A DNA stretch of 39,089 nucleotides from Pseudomonadota bacterium (GCA_023430045.1 JAEZCF010000172.1:1-39089); one strand, 5' to 3'; positions 1-8,358 are shown, numbered from the stretch's first letter. Numbers and translations: made by a program. Notes: generated from the sequence alone by a model not told the origin.

Positions 1-60
1 GTTCTGCTCCTGCAGAACCGTCGAACCCCGGCAGGGCTTCTCGCACCCGATCTCTTCACC

Positions 61-107
61 AGACAAATGAAAAGGGCCGCCCGATGGGCAGCCCTTTTCA
101 TTTGTCT
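61..107 (-). terminator. 17-bp perfect hairpin behind tRNA-Ser
   Basis: Positions 61-77 (AGACAAATGAAAAGGGC) are perfectly complementary to 91-107, with a 13-base loop. On the minus strand the hairpin starts at the last A of the tRNA CCA end, and the A-rich/T-rich parts of the arms give an intrinsic-terminator look. It is probably the tRNA terminator and may act in both directions. There is no long free U-run after the stem. Confidence 0.75.
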
Positions 108-199
108 GGCGGAGAGAGGGGGATTCGAACCCCCGAAGCGCGGTTTAGACGCTTACACACTTTCCAGGCGTGCTCCTTCAACCACTCGGACACCTCTCC
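107..199 (-). tRNA. tRNA-Ser(GGA)
   Basis: Read on the minus strand, the acceptor stem GGAGAGG pairs with the 3' strand TCTCTCC (one G-U), followed by discriminator G and an encoded CCA (110-107). The anticodon stem CACGC/GTGTG holds the loop CTGGAAA, so the anticodon is GGA, which reads UCC/UCU. A long variable arm (class II) and a T loop GTTCGAATC are present. The total is 93 nt including CCA. It lies just upstream of and divergent from dnaX. Confidence 0.96.
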
Positions 200-243
200 G
201 GATTTCCCCTGCCAGCGGCATGCACCACTGCTGGGGGTCGCAG

Positions 244-272
244 ATTCTAGCTGGCTGGGCGGCGGGACACAA
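244..272 (-). promoter_or_regulatory. sigma70-type promoter for tRNA-Ser
   Basis: On the minus strand there is TTGTGT (272-267), a 17-nt spacer, then TAGAAT (249-244), five of six matches to the -10 consensus. The predicted start near 237 would leave a leader of about 38 nt before the tRNA. The promoter lies in the short gap shared with dnaX. Prediction from motif and spacing only. Confidence 0.5.
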
Positions 273-344
273 GCGCTGGTGGTGGCAGGCAGAGGGGCTG
301 GACAGGCATGGCACAATGGACGTCCCGATGAAGCCGGTGGCCTG

Positions 345-2435
345 ATGTCCTATCTCGTCCTTGCCCGCAAGTGGCGTCCGAAGCGTTTTGCCGAGCTGGT
401 CGGCCAGGAACACGTGGTCCGGGCGCTCACCAATGCGCTGGACAGCGGTCGCGTGCACCATGCGTTCCTGTTCACGGGTACGCGCGGCGTCGGCAAGACC
501 ACCATCGCGCGCATCTTCGCCAAATCGCTGAACTGCGAACAGGGCACCAGCGCGGACCCGTGCGGCCAGTGCCCCGCCTGCCTGGACATCGATTCCGGGC
601 GCTATATCGACCTTCTGGAGATCGATGCGGCCTCCAACACCGGTGTGGATGATGTCCGCGAGGTGATCGAGAACGCGCAGTACATGCCGTCGCGCGGCAA
701 GTACAAGGTCTACCTGATCGACGAAGTGCACATGCTGTCCAAGGCCGCGTTCAACGCGCTGCTGAAGACGCTGGAAGAGCCGCCGGAACACGTGAAGTTC
801 CTGCTGGCCACGACCGATCCGCAGAAGCTGCCAGTTACCGTGCTCAGCCGCTGCCTGCAGTTCAACCTGAAACGGCTGGACGAGGAGCAGATCCAGGGGC
901 AGATGACCCGCATCCTGGCCGCCGAGGAGATCGAGGCCGACGATAGCGCCATCGTGCAGCTGGCCAAGGCCGCCGATGGCAGTCTCCGCGATGGCCTTTC
1001 GCTGCTGGACCAGGCCATCGCCTACGCCGGCGGCGCGCTGCGCGAAGACGTGGTGCGCACCATGCTGGGTACCGTGGACCGTACCCAGGTGGCGGCGATG
1101 CTGGACGCGCTGGCTGAAGGCGACGGCGCGCGCCTGCTGCAGGTGGTGGCGACGCTGGCGGAATTCTCGCCGGACTGGAGTGGTGTGCTGGATGCGCTGG
1201 CCGAAGCGCTGCACCGTATCCAGGTGCAACAGCTGGTGCCGGGCGCGGCAATCGCCGAGGGCCTGGACGTGGAAGCGTTCGCTGGCCGCATGCGCCCGGA
1301 AGTGGTGCAGCTCTGGTATCAGATGGCGCTCAACGGACGCCGTGACCTGCCGTTGGCGCCGAGCCCGCGTGCAGGCTTCGAGATGGCCGTGCTGCGCATG
1401 CTGGCATTCCGTCCCGCGGCTGCGGTGCCCGCCATCCCGATGCTGCCTGAAGGCGGCTCAGGCGCGGCTCCTGCCACCGGAAGGGGTGGCGGGCAGGGCA
1501 GCAATGTCGGTGCTGTCGGTGCCGTTGCCGCCGGTCATGGGCAGCAGGCCGCCGCACCGCGTTCCGGGGCGGTGGTGGGAACCTCGCCGTCAAGATCGCC
1601 TGAGCCGGACAGCAACCCGGATCCGCAGCCCGAACCCGACCCCGAGCCGGTCCGCGATCCGCCGCCGGAACCGGTGCGCGAACCCGTTCGCGAGCCCGAA
1701 CCGACGCCTGTGCCCGAGCGCGCCATGAGCGCTGCCCGTGAGGTGCCGAAGGCGAAGGACGCGCCGGACCTGCCGCCGTGGGAGATGCCTTCAGCCAACA
1801 GTGTCGCACCCACCATGCGTGCGCCATTGGAGGGGGGCGGGCACCTGCCGACCGCCCCTGATGATGACCGTGACGAGGCGCTGGCCGCCGAGCTGGCCGG
1901 CCCGGATGCCGCCATGGTGGCGCCGTGGCAGCCGCCGGCCGAATCGCGCCCAGCGGCGGACAGGCCCTTCCGCGCCGAGGGCATCGCCATCGCGCCTGCA
2001 GCGCCGGTTGCCAATGCGGTGGCCGCTGACAGCGCGATGGCCGAACTGGCAAGCGCCGAGGACTGGCTGGAACTGGTGGCAGGCAGCGGTCTGACCGGCC
2101 CGTCGCGCCTGCTGGCGGCCAACGCCGCCTTCATCAGCTTTCAGCACGGCGCCTTGAAACTGGGCCTTTCGCCCGGATTTGAATACCTGCGTTCGGATGG
2201 TGCGTTGGCTGCGCTGTCCAACGTGCTGGCCAGGGTCCTCGGTTCCGCGCCGAAGATCGTGTTTGAAACCACCCAGGCGCCGGCCGAGACCCTGCACGAG
2301 CGTTCAGACCGCCAGCGCGGCGAACGCCAGCAGGCCGCCGAAGCCATGTTCCTGGCCGATCCGGAAGTGCAGGTGCTCATGCAGCAGCACGGCGCCCGGC
2401 TCGTGTCCGATTCCATCCGTCCCTTTGAAGAGTAA
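345..2435 (+). CDS. dnaX: DNA polymerase III subunit tau (DnaX)
   Basis: Clamp-loader ATPase subunit of the replisome. The ATG at 345 (MSYLVLARKWRPKRF) is the usual DnaX N-terminus; the open frame extends further upstream but overlaps the tRNA, so it was not used. In the 696-aa product I see Walker A GTRGVGKT (45-52), zinc cysteines C64, C73, C76 and C79, Walker B LIDEVH (124-129) and the SRC motif (168-170). After the clamp-loader domains comes a long Pro/Ala/Glu-rich linker with a PEPxPEP-like run (about 418-455), then the C-terminal tau region. No A-rich slippery heptamer like the one making E. coli gamma is visible, so the gene may make only tau. It is followed six bases later by ybaB. 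Confidence 0.97.
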   Translation: MSYLVLARKWRPKRFAELVGQEHVVRALTNALDSGRVHHAFLFTGTRGVGKTTIARIFAKSLNCEQGTSADPCGQCPACLDIDSGRYIDLLEIDAASNTGVDDVREVIENAQYMPSRGKYKVYLIDEVHMLSKAAFNALLKTLEEPPEHVKFLLATTDPQKLPVTVLSRCLQFNLKRLDEEQIQGQMTRILAAEEIEADDSAIVQLAKAADGSLRDGLSLLDQAIAYAGGALREDVVRTMLGTVDRTQVAAMLDALAEGDGARLLQVVATLAEFSPDWSGVLDALAEALHRIQVQQLVPGAAIAEGLDVEAFAGRMRPEVVQLWYQMALNGRRDLPLAPSPRAGFEMAVLRMLAFRPAAAVPAIPMLPEGGSGAAPATGRGGGQGSNVGAVGAVAAGHGQQAAAPRSGAVVGTSPSRSPEPDSNPDPQPEPDPEPVRDPPPEPVREPVREPEPTPVPERAMSAAREVPKAKDAPDLPPWEMPSANSVAPTMRAPLEGGGHLPTAPDDDRDEALAAELAGPDAAMVAPWQPPAESRPAADRPFRAEGIAIAPAAPVANAVAADSAMAELASAEDWLELVAGSGLTGPSRLLAANAAFISFQHGALKLGLSPGFEYLRSDGALAALSNVLARVLGSAPKIVFETTQAPAETLHERSDRQRGERQQAAEAMFLADPEVQVLMQQHGARLVSDSIRPFEE

Positions 2436-2441
2436 AGAACG

Positions 2442-2762
2442 ATGCGCGGCAATATCGCCCAGATGATGCAGCAGGCCCAGAAGATGCAGGAAAACCTGCA
2501 GAAGGCCCAGGAAGAAATCGCCAAGCTGGAAGTAACCGGCAGCGCCGGCGGCGGCATGGTCAGCATCACCCTGACCGGTGCCAAGGAGTGCCGCAAGGTG
2601 CGCCTGGATCCTTCGCTGCTGGGTGACCAGGAAATGCTGGAAGACCTGGTCGCGGCTGCATTCAACGATGCCTCCAACAAGATCGACGTCGAATCCAAGA
2701 CGAAGATGGGCTCGGCGACCGCTGGCATGCAGCTGCCTCCGGGCATGAAGCTGCCGTTCTGA
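2442..2762 (+). CDS. ybaB: YbaB/EbfC nucleoid-associated protein
   Basis: A 106-aa member of the YbaB/EbfC family, small dimeric DNA-binding proteins. The Met/Gln-rich N-terminal helix (IAQMMQQAQKMQENLQKAQ) is typical, followed by the central GSAGGGMVSITLTG segment and a C-terminal MGSATAGMQLPPGMKLPF tail. It starts six bases after the dnaX stop, with the GAAGAG over that stop acting as ribosome binding site. The dnaX-ybaB-recR order is widely conserved, and the three are probably one transcript. Confidence 0.95.
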   Translation: MRGNIAQMMQQAQKMQENLQKAQEEIAKLEVTGSAGGGMVSITLTGAKECRKVRLDPSLLGDQEMLEDLVAAAFNDASNKIDVESKTKMGSATAGMQLPPGMKLPF

Positions 2763-2805
2763 ACCAGGGTGGCGGGCCATGTGCCCGCCGCGCCAGAAAC
2801 CGACC

Positions 2806-3405
2806 ATGCCAGCTCCCCTGCTTGAACAATTGATCGACGCCTTGCGGGTGCTGCCGGGCGTCGGCCAGAAGACCGCCCAGCGCATGGCCTACCACCTGCT
2901 GGAACGCGAGCGCGAAGGCGGTACGCGGCTGGCCGGCATCCTGGCCGAGGCCATGGAACGGATCGGGCACTGCGCGCAGTGCCGCGATTTCAGTGAGACG
3001 CCGTTGTGCCCGACCTGCGCGAACGGCAGCCGTGAGCGCAGCCAGCTGTGCGTGGTGGAATCGCCGGCCGACCGCTTGGCCATCGAGAACGCCACCGGAT
3101 TTCGCGGCGTGTACTTCGTGCTGCAGGGGCGCCTGTCGCCGCTGGATGGCATCGGCCCGCGCGAGCTGGGGCTTGAACAGCTGGACCAGCGTCTGTGCGA
3201 AGGTGAGGTCGGTGAGGTCATCATCGCGACCAGCGCCACCGTGGAAGGCGAGGCGACCGCGCATTATCTGGCGCAGATGGCGCGTGCGCGGCAGGTGCGG
3301 CCGAGCCGGCTGGCGCAGGGCCTGCCGTTGGGAGGCGAACTGGAATTCGTGGACCGGGGCACGCTGTCGCATGCCTTCGGTACGCGTAGCGAAGTGAGGG
3401 ATTGA
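2806..3405 (+). CDS. recR: recombination mediator RecR
   Basis: Recombination mediator that works with RecO/RecF to load RecA at gaps. The start at 2806 gives 199 aa beginning MPAPLLEQLIDALRVLPGVG, the usual RecR length and N-terminus. An ATG at 2779 in the same frame has a better Shine-Dalgarno (AGGGTGG) but would add nine unusual residues. Features seen are a helix-hairpin-helix (LPGVGQKTAQRMA, about 16-28), zinc cysteines C56, C59, C68 and C71, and the Toprim domain (about 80-175, starting CVVESPADRLAIE). It is the third gene of the dnaX cluster. Confidence 0.95.
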   Translation: MPAPLLEQLIDALRVLPGVGQKTAQRMAYHLLEREREGGTRLAGILAEAMERIGHCAQCRDFSETPLCPTCANGSRERSQLCVVESPADRLAIENATGFRGVYFVLQGRLSPLDGIGPRELGLEQLDQRLCEGEVGEVIIATSATVEGEATAHYLAQMARARQVRPSRLAQGLPLGGELEFVDRGTLSHAFGTRSEVRD

Positions 3406-3408
3406 GGC

Positions 3409-3429
3409 GTACCGACCAACGGTCGGTAC
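3409..3429. repeat. SMAG/REP-like palindrome after recR
   Basis: The arms GTACCGACC and GGTCGGTAC are exact 9-bp complements around an AAC loop, directly behind the recR stop. Size and composition fit Stenotrophomonas REP-type repeats, in a GTAC-ended form rather than GTAG. Confidence 0.6.
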
Positions 3430-3474
3430 CCACCAGAGCATTTGCACCAATGCAGCCAACGGTCAATATCCACC
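3416..3474. repeat. degenerate direct repeat, 40-bp period
   Basis: The segment CCAACGGTCGGTACCCACC (3416-3434) recurs at 3456-3474 as CCAACGGTCAATATCCACC, exactly 40 bases later with three differences. The second copy has lost the palindrome. It looks like a duplicated and decaying REP-like unit. Confidence 0.55.
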
Positions 3475-3514
3475 GAAGCTGTGGCGACCGGCATTTACCA
3501 AGGAAGCAAGCACC

Positions 3515-3874
3515 ATGAGCAGCGAAACGATTTTCAGCAGGATCATCCGCCGCGAGATTCCCGCCACCATCGTCTACGAAGATGCGGACGTGCTGGGTTT
3601 CAAGGACATCGCGCCGCAGGCGCCGGTGCATGTGTTGTTCATTCCGAAGAACGACATCATCCCCACGCTGGATGATCTGCAGCCGGAGCAGGCGCACCTG
3701 ATCGGCAAACTGGCGCTGGCAGCGGCCGCTTACGCGCGCCAGGAAGGGCTGGCGCAGGATGGCTACCGCATCGTCATGAACTGCCGCGAACATGCGGGGC
3801 AGACGGTATTCCACATTCACATGCACCTGCTGGCCGGTGCGTCGCTGGGGCACTTCGGCGTGCCCGGCGGCTGA
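3515..3874 (+). CDS. HIT-family nucleotide hydrolase (HinT-like)
   Basis: A 119-aa cytoplasmic histidine-triad protein of the HinT type, a family that hydrolyses purine nucleoside phosphoramidates and adenylated substrates. The N-terminus TIFSRIIRREIPATIVYEDA and the catalytic triad motif HIHMH (H100, H102, H104) are diagnostic, and the length is normal. AGGAAG lies about 8 bases before the ATG. It is separated from recR by REP-like repeats and followed by a bidirectional terminator. Confidence 0.93.
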   Translation: MSSETIFSRIIRREIPATIVYEDADVLGFKDIAPQAPVHVLFIPKNDIIPTLDDLQPEQAHLIGKLALAAAAYARQEGLAQDGYRIVMNCREHAGQTVFHIHMHLLAGASLGHFGVPGG

Positions 3875-3896
3875 TGTTCCAGCATCATCGCAGAAG

Positions 3897-3932
3897 CAGA
3901 AACGCCGCCCGGTGAGGCGGCGTTTCTGTTTC
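3897..3932. terminator. bidirectional terminator, HIT gene / slp
   Basis: A 13-bp perfect stem (CAGAAACGCCGCC, 3897-3909, with 3916-3928) with a 6-base loop lies between the convergent HIT and slp genes. The stem holds AAA on one side and TTT on the other and is followed by TTTCC, so it can serve both strands. Confidence 0.75.
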
Positions 3933-3967
3933 CGTACAGGGCGACCGGTCAGCGCCGGGGTGTCAAC

Positions 3968-4486
3968 TCACCACCAGCCGTAACGGCCGTAGCCACCCCA
4001 GTACGGGCCCGGGCCCCAGGGGCCATACGGATACGGCACCACATCCACCTGCCGCTGTTCCGGCCACAGATAGATGACATCGGCGGCCAGCTTCGGCAGT
4101 CGGTAGTCGTATTCGCCGATCTTGATGTTCTCGTAACCGTCGACGCGGCCGATGAAGGTCACGTCACGGCCTTCCTCGAACACCGCCGGGTCATAGAACC
4201 CTGCGCGACAGGCAACGAAGCGGCCATCGCTGGCATCGTTGGACGAGGTGGTCGGGCGACCGCTGGCGTTCAGCGGGCGCGAGATCAGCTGGAAGCAAGT
4301 CTGGCCCTGGCCGGGCAGGGTCTCGATGATGCGCCCGCCCCAACGGACCGGCGTGCCGACCTGCTGGGTGGACACCGAATCACGCGGGGTGACCCCACTG
4401 AACTGGCCCTGCAGCGGCTTGGGAGCCGTGGCGCAGGCTGCCAGTGCCAGCGAGGCGGCCAGGGGAAACAGCAATTTGATGTTCAT
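3968..4486 (-). CDS. Slp-family outer-membrane lipoprotein
   Basis: A 172-aa predicted lipoprotein. The N-terminus MNIKLLFPLAASLALAAC is a lipoprotein signal peptide with Cys18 as the lipidation site; no Asp follows, so outer-membrane sorting is expected. The body (PVRWGGRIIETLPGQGQTCF, then a VTFIGRVDGY segment) matches the Slp/YeaY family; the tail is Gly/Tyr/Trp/Pro-rich. The ATG overlaps the stop of the upstream transglutaminase gene (ATGA, 4486-4483), so translation is probably coupled. The family is linked to stationary phase in enterics; its role with the MoxR-DUF58-TgpA genes here is unknown. Confidence 0.85.
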   Translation of the reverse strand: MNIKLLFPLAASLALAACATAPKPLQGQFSGVTPRDSVSTQQVGTPVRWGGRIIETLPGQGQTCFQLISRPLNASGRPTTSSNDASDGRFVACRAGFYDPAVFEEGRDVTFIGRVDGYENIKIGEYDYRLPKLAADVIYLWPEQRQVDVVPYPYGPWGPGPYWGGYGRYGWW

Positions 4487-6432
4487 GGTGAGGCTCCGGA
4501 GTTCGGGCGATGCCTGCGCAGGTCGCCCAATAATGAAGCGAGGTCGGCGGGAGTGCCAGCGTATCGCGCCAGGACGAAACGCTGGCTGAGTGACAGCAGG
4601 GCCGGATCCGGCCGCTGCGCGTGGACGCGACGTGCCCAGTCCAGCGCCGGTTCGGCTGGCTGCCGGTCCAGGCCCAGCCGCGCATAGCGGCGGCCGAGAC
4701 GATGCCAGGCGCGCAGCAGCGGATCGCGTTCTCGTTCCCCCCGCGCCAGTACCCAGGCCATCACGCCCAGCGCCAGCAACGCGACCAGTGCCAACGCGGC
4801 GATCAACTGGCCGGGCTGCAGCGTGTTCACGCCGAACGGACGCAGCAGCTGCTGCTGGCGGGTGGCATTGAAGGAAAGCACCAGATCGTTCCAGCCACGG
4901 CGCAACCAGTCCAGCGTCTGGCCGGTCTGCAGCCAGGCCGCCTGCACCCCCTCTGCGCCGTTGCCCAGACGGTTTTCCAGGGTGTCGTAGATACGCTCGG
5001 GTGCGACCGCCGCGGTAGGGTCGACGCGTACCCAGCCGCGTCCGGACAACCACACTTCGGCCCAGGCATGCGCGTCCATGCGCCGCACCACCCAGTAATC
5101 GCCCAGCGGATTGTGTACGCCGCCAGCGAATCCGGTCACCACGCGGGCGGGAATGCCGGCGTTGCGCATCAGCACCACGAAGGCGGAGCTGAAGTGTTCA
5201 CAGAAGCCGACTTTGCCGTCGAACAGGAATTCATCCACGGCGTTGCGTCCGGGCAGGGGTGTTTCCAGCGAGTAGGCGAACTCGGCGCGGATCCATTCCA
5301 GGCTGCGCCGTATCAGCGCCTCGTCATCGTTGCCGGCGGCCGCACGCCATTGCCGGGCCAGGATCGCGGTGCGCGGGTTGACGTCGGCGGGCAACTGCAG
5401 GGCCAGCTGGCGTTGCCATCCGGACAGCTGCGGCGCGAACACCTGCGGCGGTGAAGACTGCAGGCGCCAGCGTGTCAGCGCGGCCAGCGGGCGATCGCTG
5501 GACAGGCTGTAATCAGCACTGAGGCGGGTGCCTTCGGGTGCGCTGGCGGGCAGGTCCAGTGCCACCAGCTGCCGGCGATCGGTGGGCTCGTAATCCAGCG
5601 TGTAGTCCCACTGCGCTGCGCTGGAGCGCACCGGCGCCGGTGCTCCCTGTTCGCTGCGGCGGTCGCGTTCCCAGCGGCGGCCATCGAAGCGGGTCAGCAC
5701 CGGGCCACGCCAGTAGCGTTGTTCGGCGGGGGGAACCGGTCCATGGAACTGTGCGCGCAGGGCTGGCGCATCGTCGGCCATCAGGTCCAGCCACTGGCCC
5801 GGCTCCATGCTGTCGGACAGGCCTGGCCGGCCGACGGCGCGTTCGGGAAGGCCCCACAGCGGCTGCGACAGGCGCGGAAACAGCCAGAACGTCGCCATCG
5901 CCAGCGGCAGGCCGAGCAGTAACAGGCGCGCGACACCACGCAGCTGCACGCGCAGGGAGGGCGGCGTGGCCTGGCCTTCGACCTGCGCGAGCCGTTGCAG
6001 GGCCAGCAGCGCGCACACGCCGGCCAGCGTGGCCAGCACGGTGGTGAGCGGGCCCTGGTCCAGCAGGAAGGCCGCGAAGGGAGCGAACAAGGCAAAACCG
6101 AGCAGGCTGCGGGCATCGCGCAGCGAACGCAGCTCGCTGGATTTGATGGCCAGCATCGCCGCCAGCAGCGCGCAGCCGGTATCACGGCCCGGGCGCGCAC
6201 CCATCTGCAGGTAGATCAACGCCAGCATCGCCACCACCAGCACCAGGCGCAAAGGCATCGGTAACGGGCCGCGGCGGGACGCCAGCGCCGTCAGGAGCGC
6301 GGCAGCGGCAATCGTGCCGGCCAGCACCGGCGGCAGCTGCAGCAGCAGCGGCAACAGTGCGAGCGCGGTACTGGCCAGCGCCCAGCCACGGGCGTGGCGA
6401 TCCAGCGTGTTGGTGGAGTCAGTGTCAGTCAT
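4483..6432 (-). CDS. TgpA-type membrane transglutaminase-like protein
   Basis: A 649-aa inner-membrane protein of the TgpA family (DUF3488, transglutaminase core, DUF4129-like tail). Several hydrophobic helices fill about residues 15-185. The periplasmic transglutaminase core carries the triad Cys411 (in GFCEHFSSAF), His455 (in MDAHAWAEVW) and Asp471 (in VDPTAAV). A further membrane helix lies near residue 540, followed by a cytoplasmic tail. The start overlaps the DUF58 gene by 8 bases and the stop overlaps the slp start. P. aeruginosa TgpA is essential, but its substrate is unsettled to my knowledge. Confidence 0.92.
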   Translation of the reverse strand: MTDTDSTNTLDRHARGWALASTALALLPLLLQLPPVLAGTIAAAALLTALASRRGPLPMPLRLVLVVAMLALIYLQMGARPGRDTGCALLAAMLAIKSSELRSLRDARSLLGFALFAPFAAFLLDQGPLTTVLATLAGVCALLALQRLAQVEGQATPPSLRVQLRGVARLLLLGLPLAMATFWLFPRLSQPLWGLPERAVGRPGLSDSMEPGQWLDLMADDAPALRAQFHGPVPPAEQRYWRGPVLTRFDGRRWERDRRSEQGAPAPVRSSAAQWDYTLDYEPTDRRQLVALDLPASAPEGTRLSADYSLSSDRPLAALTRWRLQSSPPQVFAPQLSGWQRQLALQLPADVNPRTAILARQWRAAAGNDDEALIRRSLEWIRAEFAYSLETPLPGRNAVDEFLFDGKVGFCEHFSSAFVVLMRNAGIPARVVTGFAGGVHNPLGDYWVVRRMDAHAWAEVWLSGRGWVRVDPTAAVAPERIYDTLENRLGNGAEGVQAAWLQTGQTLDWLRRGWNDLVLSFNATRQQQLLRPFGVNTLQPGQLIAALALVALLALGVMAWVLARGERERDPLLRAWHRLGRRYARLGLDRQPAEPALDWARRVHAQRPDPALLSLSQRFVLARYAGTPADLASLLGDLRRHRPNSGASP

Positions 6433-7375
6433 GGGGCACCAGCGCCAGTGCGCGCAGGCACAGATGGTGGTGCGCTGCGCCCACGGCCGGTCCGAGCACG
6501 GGCTGGCCGGGAAGTTTCAGGGCGTAGCGGCGGCCCTGCCGCTCGGCCAGATCCACCCAGCGTGCCAGCCGGGCCACACGTGCTTCGGTATCCAGTCCGT
6601 GCAGCAGGCGCCAATCCAGGGTTATTTCGATGCCCACCGGTCTTTCGTATTCGCGTACCAGCAGGCTGTCGCGTCGCGCGGAATGCTTCCACGCGATGCT
6701 ACGGCGGGGATCACCGGCGCGATAGGGACGCAGTTGGTGCAGTTCTTCTCCGGTGGGATCCATCCTGCTGTGCAGTGGATCGCTGCCCTGGTCCGGCAGG
6801 GCGGGGCCCTGCGTTTCCGGGTGTGGATACACCAGCAGGGGCTGGTCCGGCCAGATCCACGCCCAGGCACGCACCAGTCCGAGCGGCTGGGTGGTGGAAA
6901 TACGGATGCGCTGCAGGTCCAGCCAGCCACGGCGCTCGGTGGGCAGTTCGATCTCGGCATCCATGCGGCCCGAGGCCGGTACCGATGTCCAGGCACGCGC
7001 AGCCGCGTGGTCCAGCCGCAGGCCGGGACGGCTGCGCTGTTCGCGCTGGGAAAGTGCCAGGCGCAGCCGCAGCGGTTGGCCGGCAGCGACCGGTTCAGCC
7101 GATATCGCCTCCACGTTCAAGCCGGACAGCGCCAAGTGCGCGCTGATCATGCTGGCTACGCCGGCGCCGGCCAGCAGCAGCGCCAGCAGCAGCGCCGGGT
7201 TGTTGTTGTAGTTGAGCGCGCCCAGCAGCATCGCAGCCAGCAGGGCGGCCACGAACAGGCCGAATGGCGTGGGCAGCACGTAGATGCGTCGGCGATCCAG
7301 CCGCTGCGGCAGCGATTCGGGATGGCGCGGACGGGCAAACGACAACAGTCGTTGCGCGCGCGAAGGCGCAGCCAT
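6425..7375 (-). CDS. DUF58 domain membrane protein
   Basis: A 316-aa DUF58 protein. Two adjacent membrane helices (about 33-50 and 57-78) follow a basic N-terminus, and the C-terminal half has the family signature ELHQLRPYRAGDPRRSIAWK and REYERPVGIEI. DUF58 proteins have a vWA-like fold and are encoded between MoxR ATPases and TgpA proteins, as here. It begins two bases after the moxR stop and overlaps the next gene, so it is cotranscribed. Probably an envelope assembly or chaperone partner; the exact function is unknown. Confidence 0.9.
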   Translation of the reverse strand: MAAPSRAQRLLSFARPRHPESLPQRLDRRRIYVLPTPFGLFVAALLAAMLLGALNYNNNPALLLALLLAGAGVASMISAHLALSGLNVEAISAEPVAAGQPLRLRLALSQREQRSRPGLRLDHAAARAWTSVPASGRMDAEIELPTERRGWLDLQRIRISTTQPLGLVRAWAWIWPDQPLLVYPHPETQGPALPDQGSDPLHSRMDPTGEELHQLRPYRAGDPRRSIAWKHSARRDSLLVREYERPVGIEITLDWRLLHGLDTEARVARLARWVDLAERQGRRYALKLPGQPVLGPAVGAAHHHLCLRALALVPHD

Positions 7376-7377
7376 CG

Positions 7378-8331
7378 TCAGTCCACCGGCACGGTCTGCA
7401 GGATCGCCCTGGCCAACGCAGGGCCGGACGATGATTCGGCTTCGGCAACCAGCCGATGCCCGGCCACGCCGATGAACAGCGCCTGCACATCTTCGGGCAC
7501 TACATGGGCGCGTCCCAGCAGCAACGCGTGCGCCTTTGCCGCACGCAGCAAGGCAAGCCCGGCGCGCGGCGACAGGCCCACACGTACGCCGGCATGCTGG
7601 CGGCTGCGGGTCAGCAGGGCCTGTACGTAATCCACCAGCGCGTCGCTGGCATGCACGGCCAGCGTGGCTTCGCGCAGCTGGCCCACCTGGGCGGCATCCA
7701 GCCTTGGCGTTGCACGTGCGATCAGGTCACGACGGTCCACGCCGCGCAGCAGCTCGCGCTCGGCATCCACGTTCGGGTAGCCCATGGCCAGCCGCAGCAG
7801 GAAGCGGTCCAGCTGCGAATCCGGCAGCGGGAAGGTGCCGGAAAGGTCCACCGGGTTCTGGGTGGCGATGACGAAGAACGGATCAGGCAGTGCGTGGGTA
7901 CGGCCATCGAGTGTCACCTGCTGTTCGGCCATGGCCTCCAGCAGCGCGCTCTGCGTGCGCGGCGGCGCGCGGTTGATCTCATCGGCCAGCAACACGTGGG
8001 TGAAGACCGGGCCGGGATGGAAGGCGAACTCACGGCTTCCCGGATCCAGGATGGAAACACCCAGCACATCGGCCGGCAGCAGGTCCGATGTGAACTGCAC
8101 GCGCTGGAAGCCGAGCCCAAGGCTGGAGGCCAGCGCATGGGCGAGGGTGGTCTTGCCCAGTCCAGGCAGATCCTCGATCAGCAGGTGTCCGCCGGACAGC
8201 AGCGCGACAAAGGCCTGGCGTACTTCGTGGGATTTGCCCAGCACGAGCGCATTGACCTGTCGTTGCGCATCCTGCAGAGCCTGACGCAGTTCATCGGTTA
8301 GCATGCTGGGCATCGGGGGCGAAGAATCCAT
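7378..8331 (-). CDS. MoxR-family AAA+ ATPase
   Basis: A 317-aa MoxR-type AAA+ ATPase. It shows Walker A (PGLGKTT, 56-62), Walker B LLADE (114-118), a sensor-1 region IATQNP (155-160) and the SQLDRF motif with R176. MoxR proteins act as chaperone-like ATPases and pair with vWA/DUF58 partners, and this is the first gene of that standard trio. The ATG at 8331 follows a GAAGGAAG purine stretch. It is divergent from the glycosyltransferase gene with only 40 bases between starts. Confidence 0.93.
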   Translation of the reverse strand: MDSSPPMPSMLTDELRQALQDAQRQVNALVLGKSHEVRQAFVALLSGGHLLIEDLPGLGKTTLAHALASSLGLGFQRVQFTSDLLPADVLGVSILDPGSREFAFHPGPVFTHVLLADEINRAPPRTQSALLEAMAEQQVTLDGRTHALPDPFFVIATQNPVDLSGTFPLPDSQLDRFLLRLAMGYPNVDAERELLRGVDRRDLIARATPRLDAAQVGQLREATLAVHASDALVDYVQALLTRSRQHAGVRVGLSPRAGLALLRAAKAHALLLGRAHVVPEDVQALFIGVAGHRLVAEAESSSGPALARAILQTVPVD

Positions 8332-8358
8332 CGTCGTCTCTGGCTCGGTCTTCCTTCG

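Noticed and set aside
1..18. Short hairpin GTTCTG-CTCCTG-CAGAAC at the window start
   Set aside because: Only 6-bp arms and the upstream context is missing; too weak to call as a terminator.
84..344. Upstream extension of dnaX to 84
   Set aside because: It would translate through the antisense of tRNA-Ser and add an N-terminus that DnaX does not have; the ATG at 345 fits.
6314..7630. 438-codon plus-strand frame
   Set aside because: Antisense to the DUF58 and TgpA genes, whose catalytic motifs and overlaps are clear.
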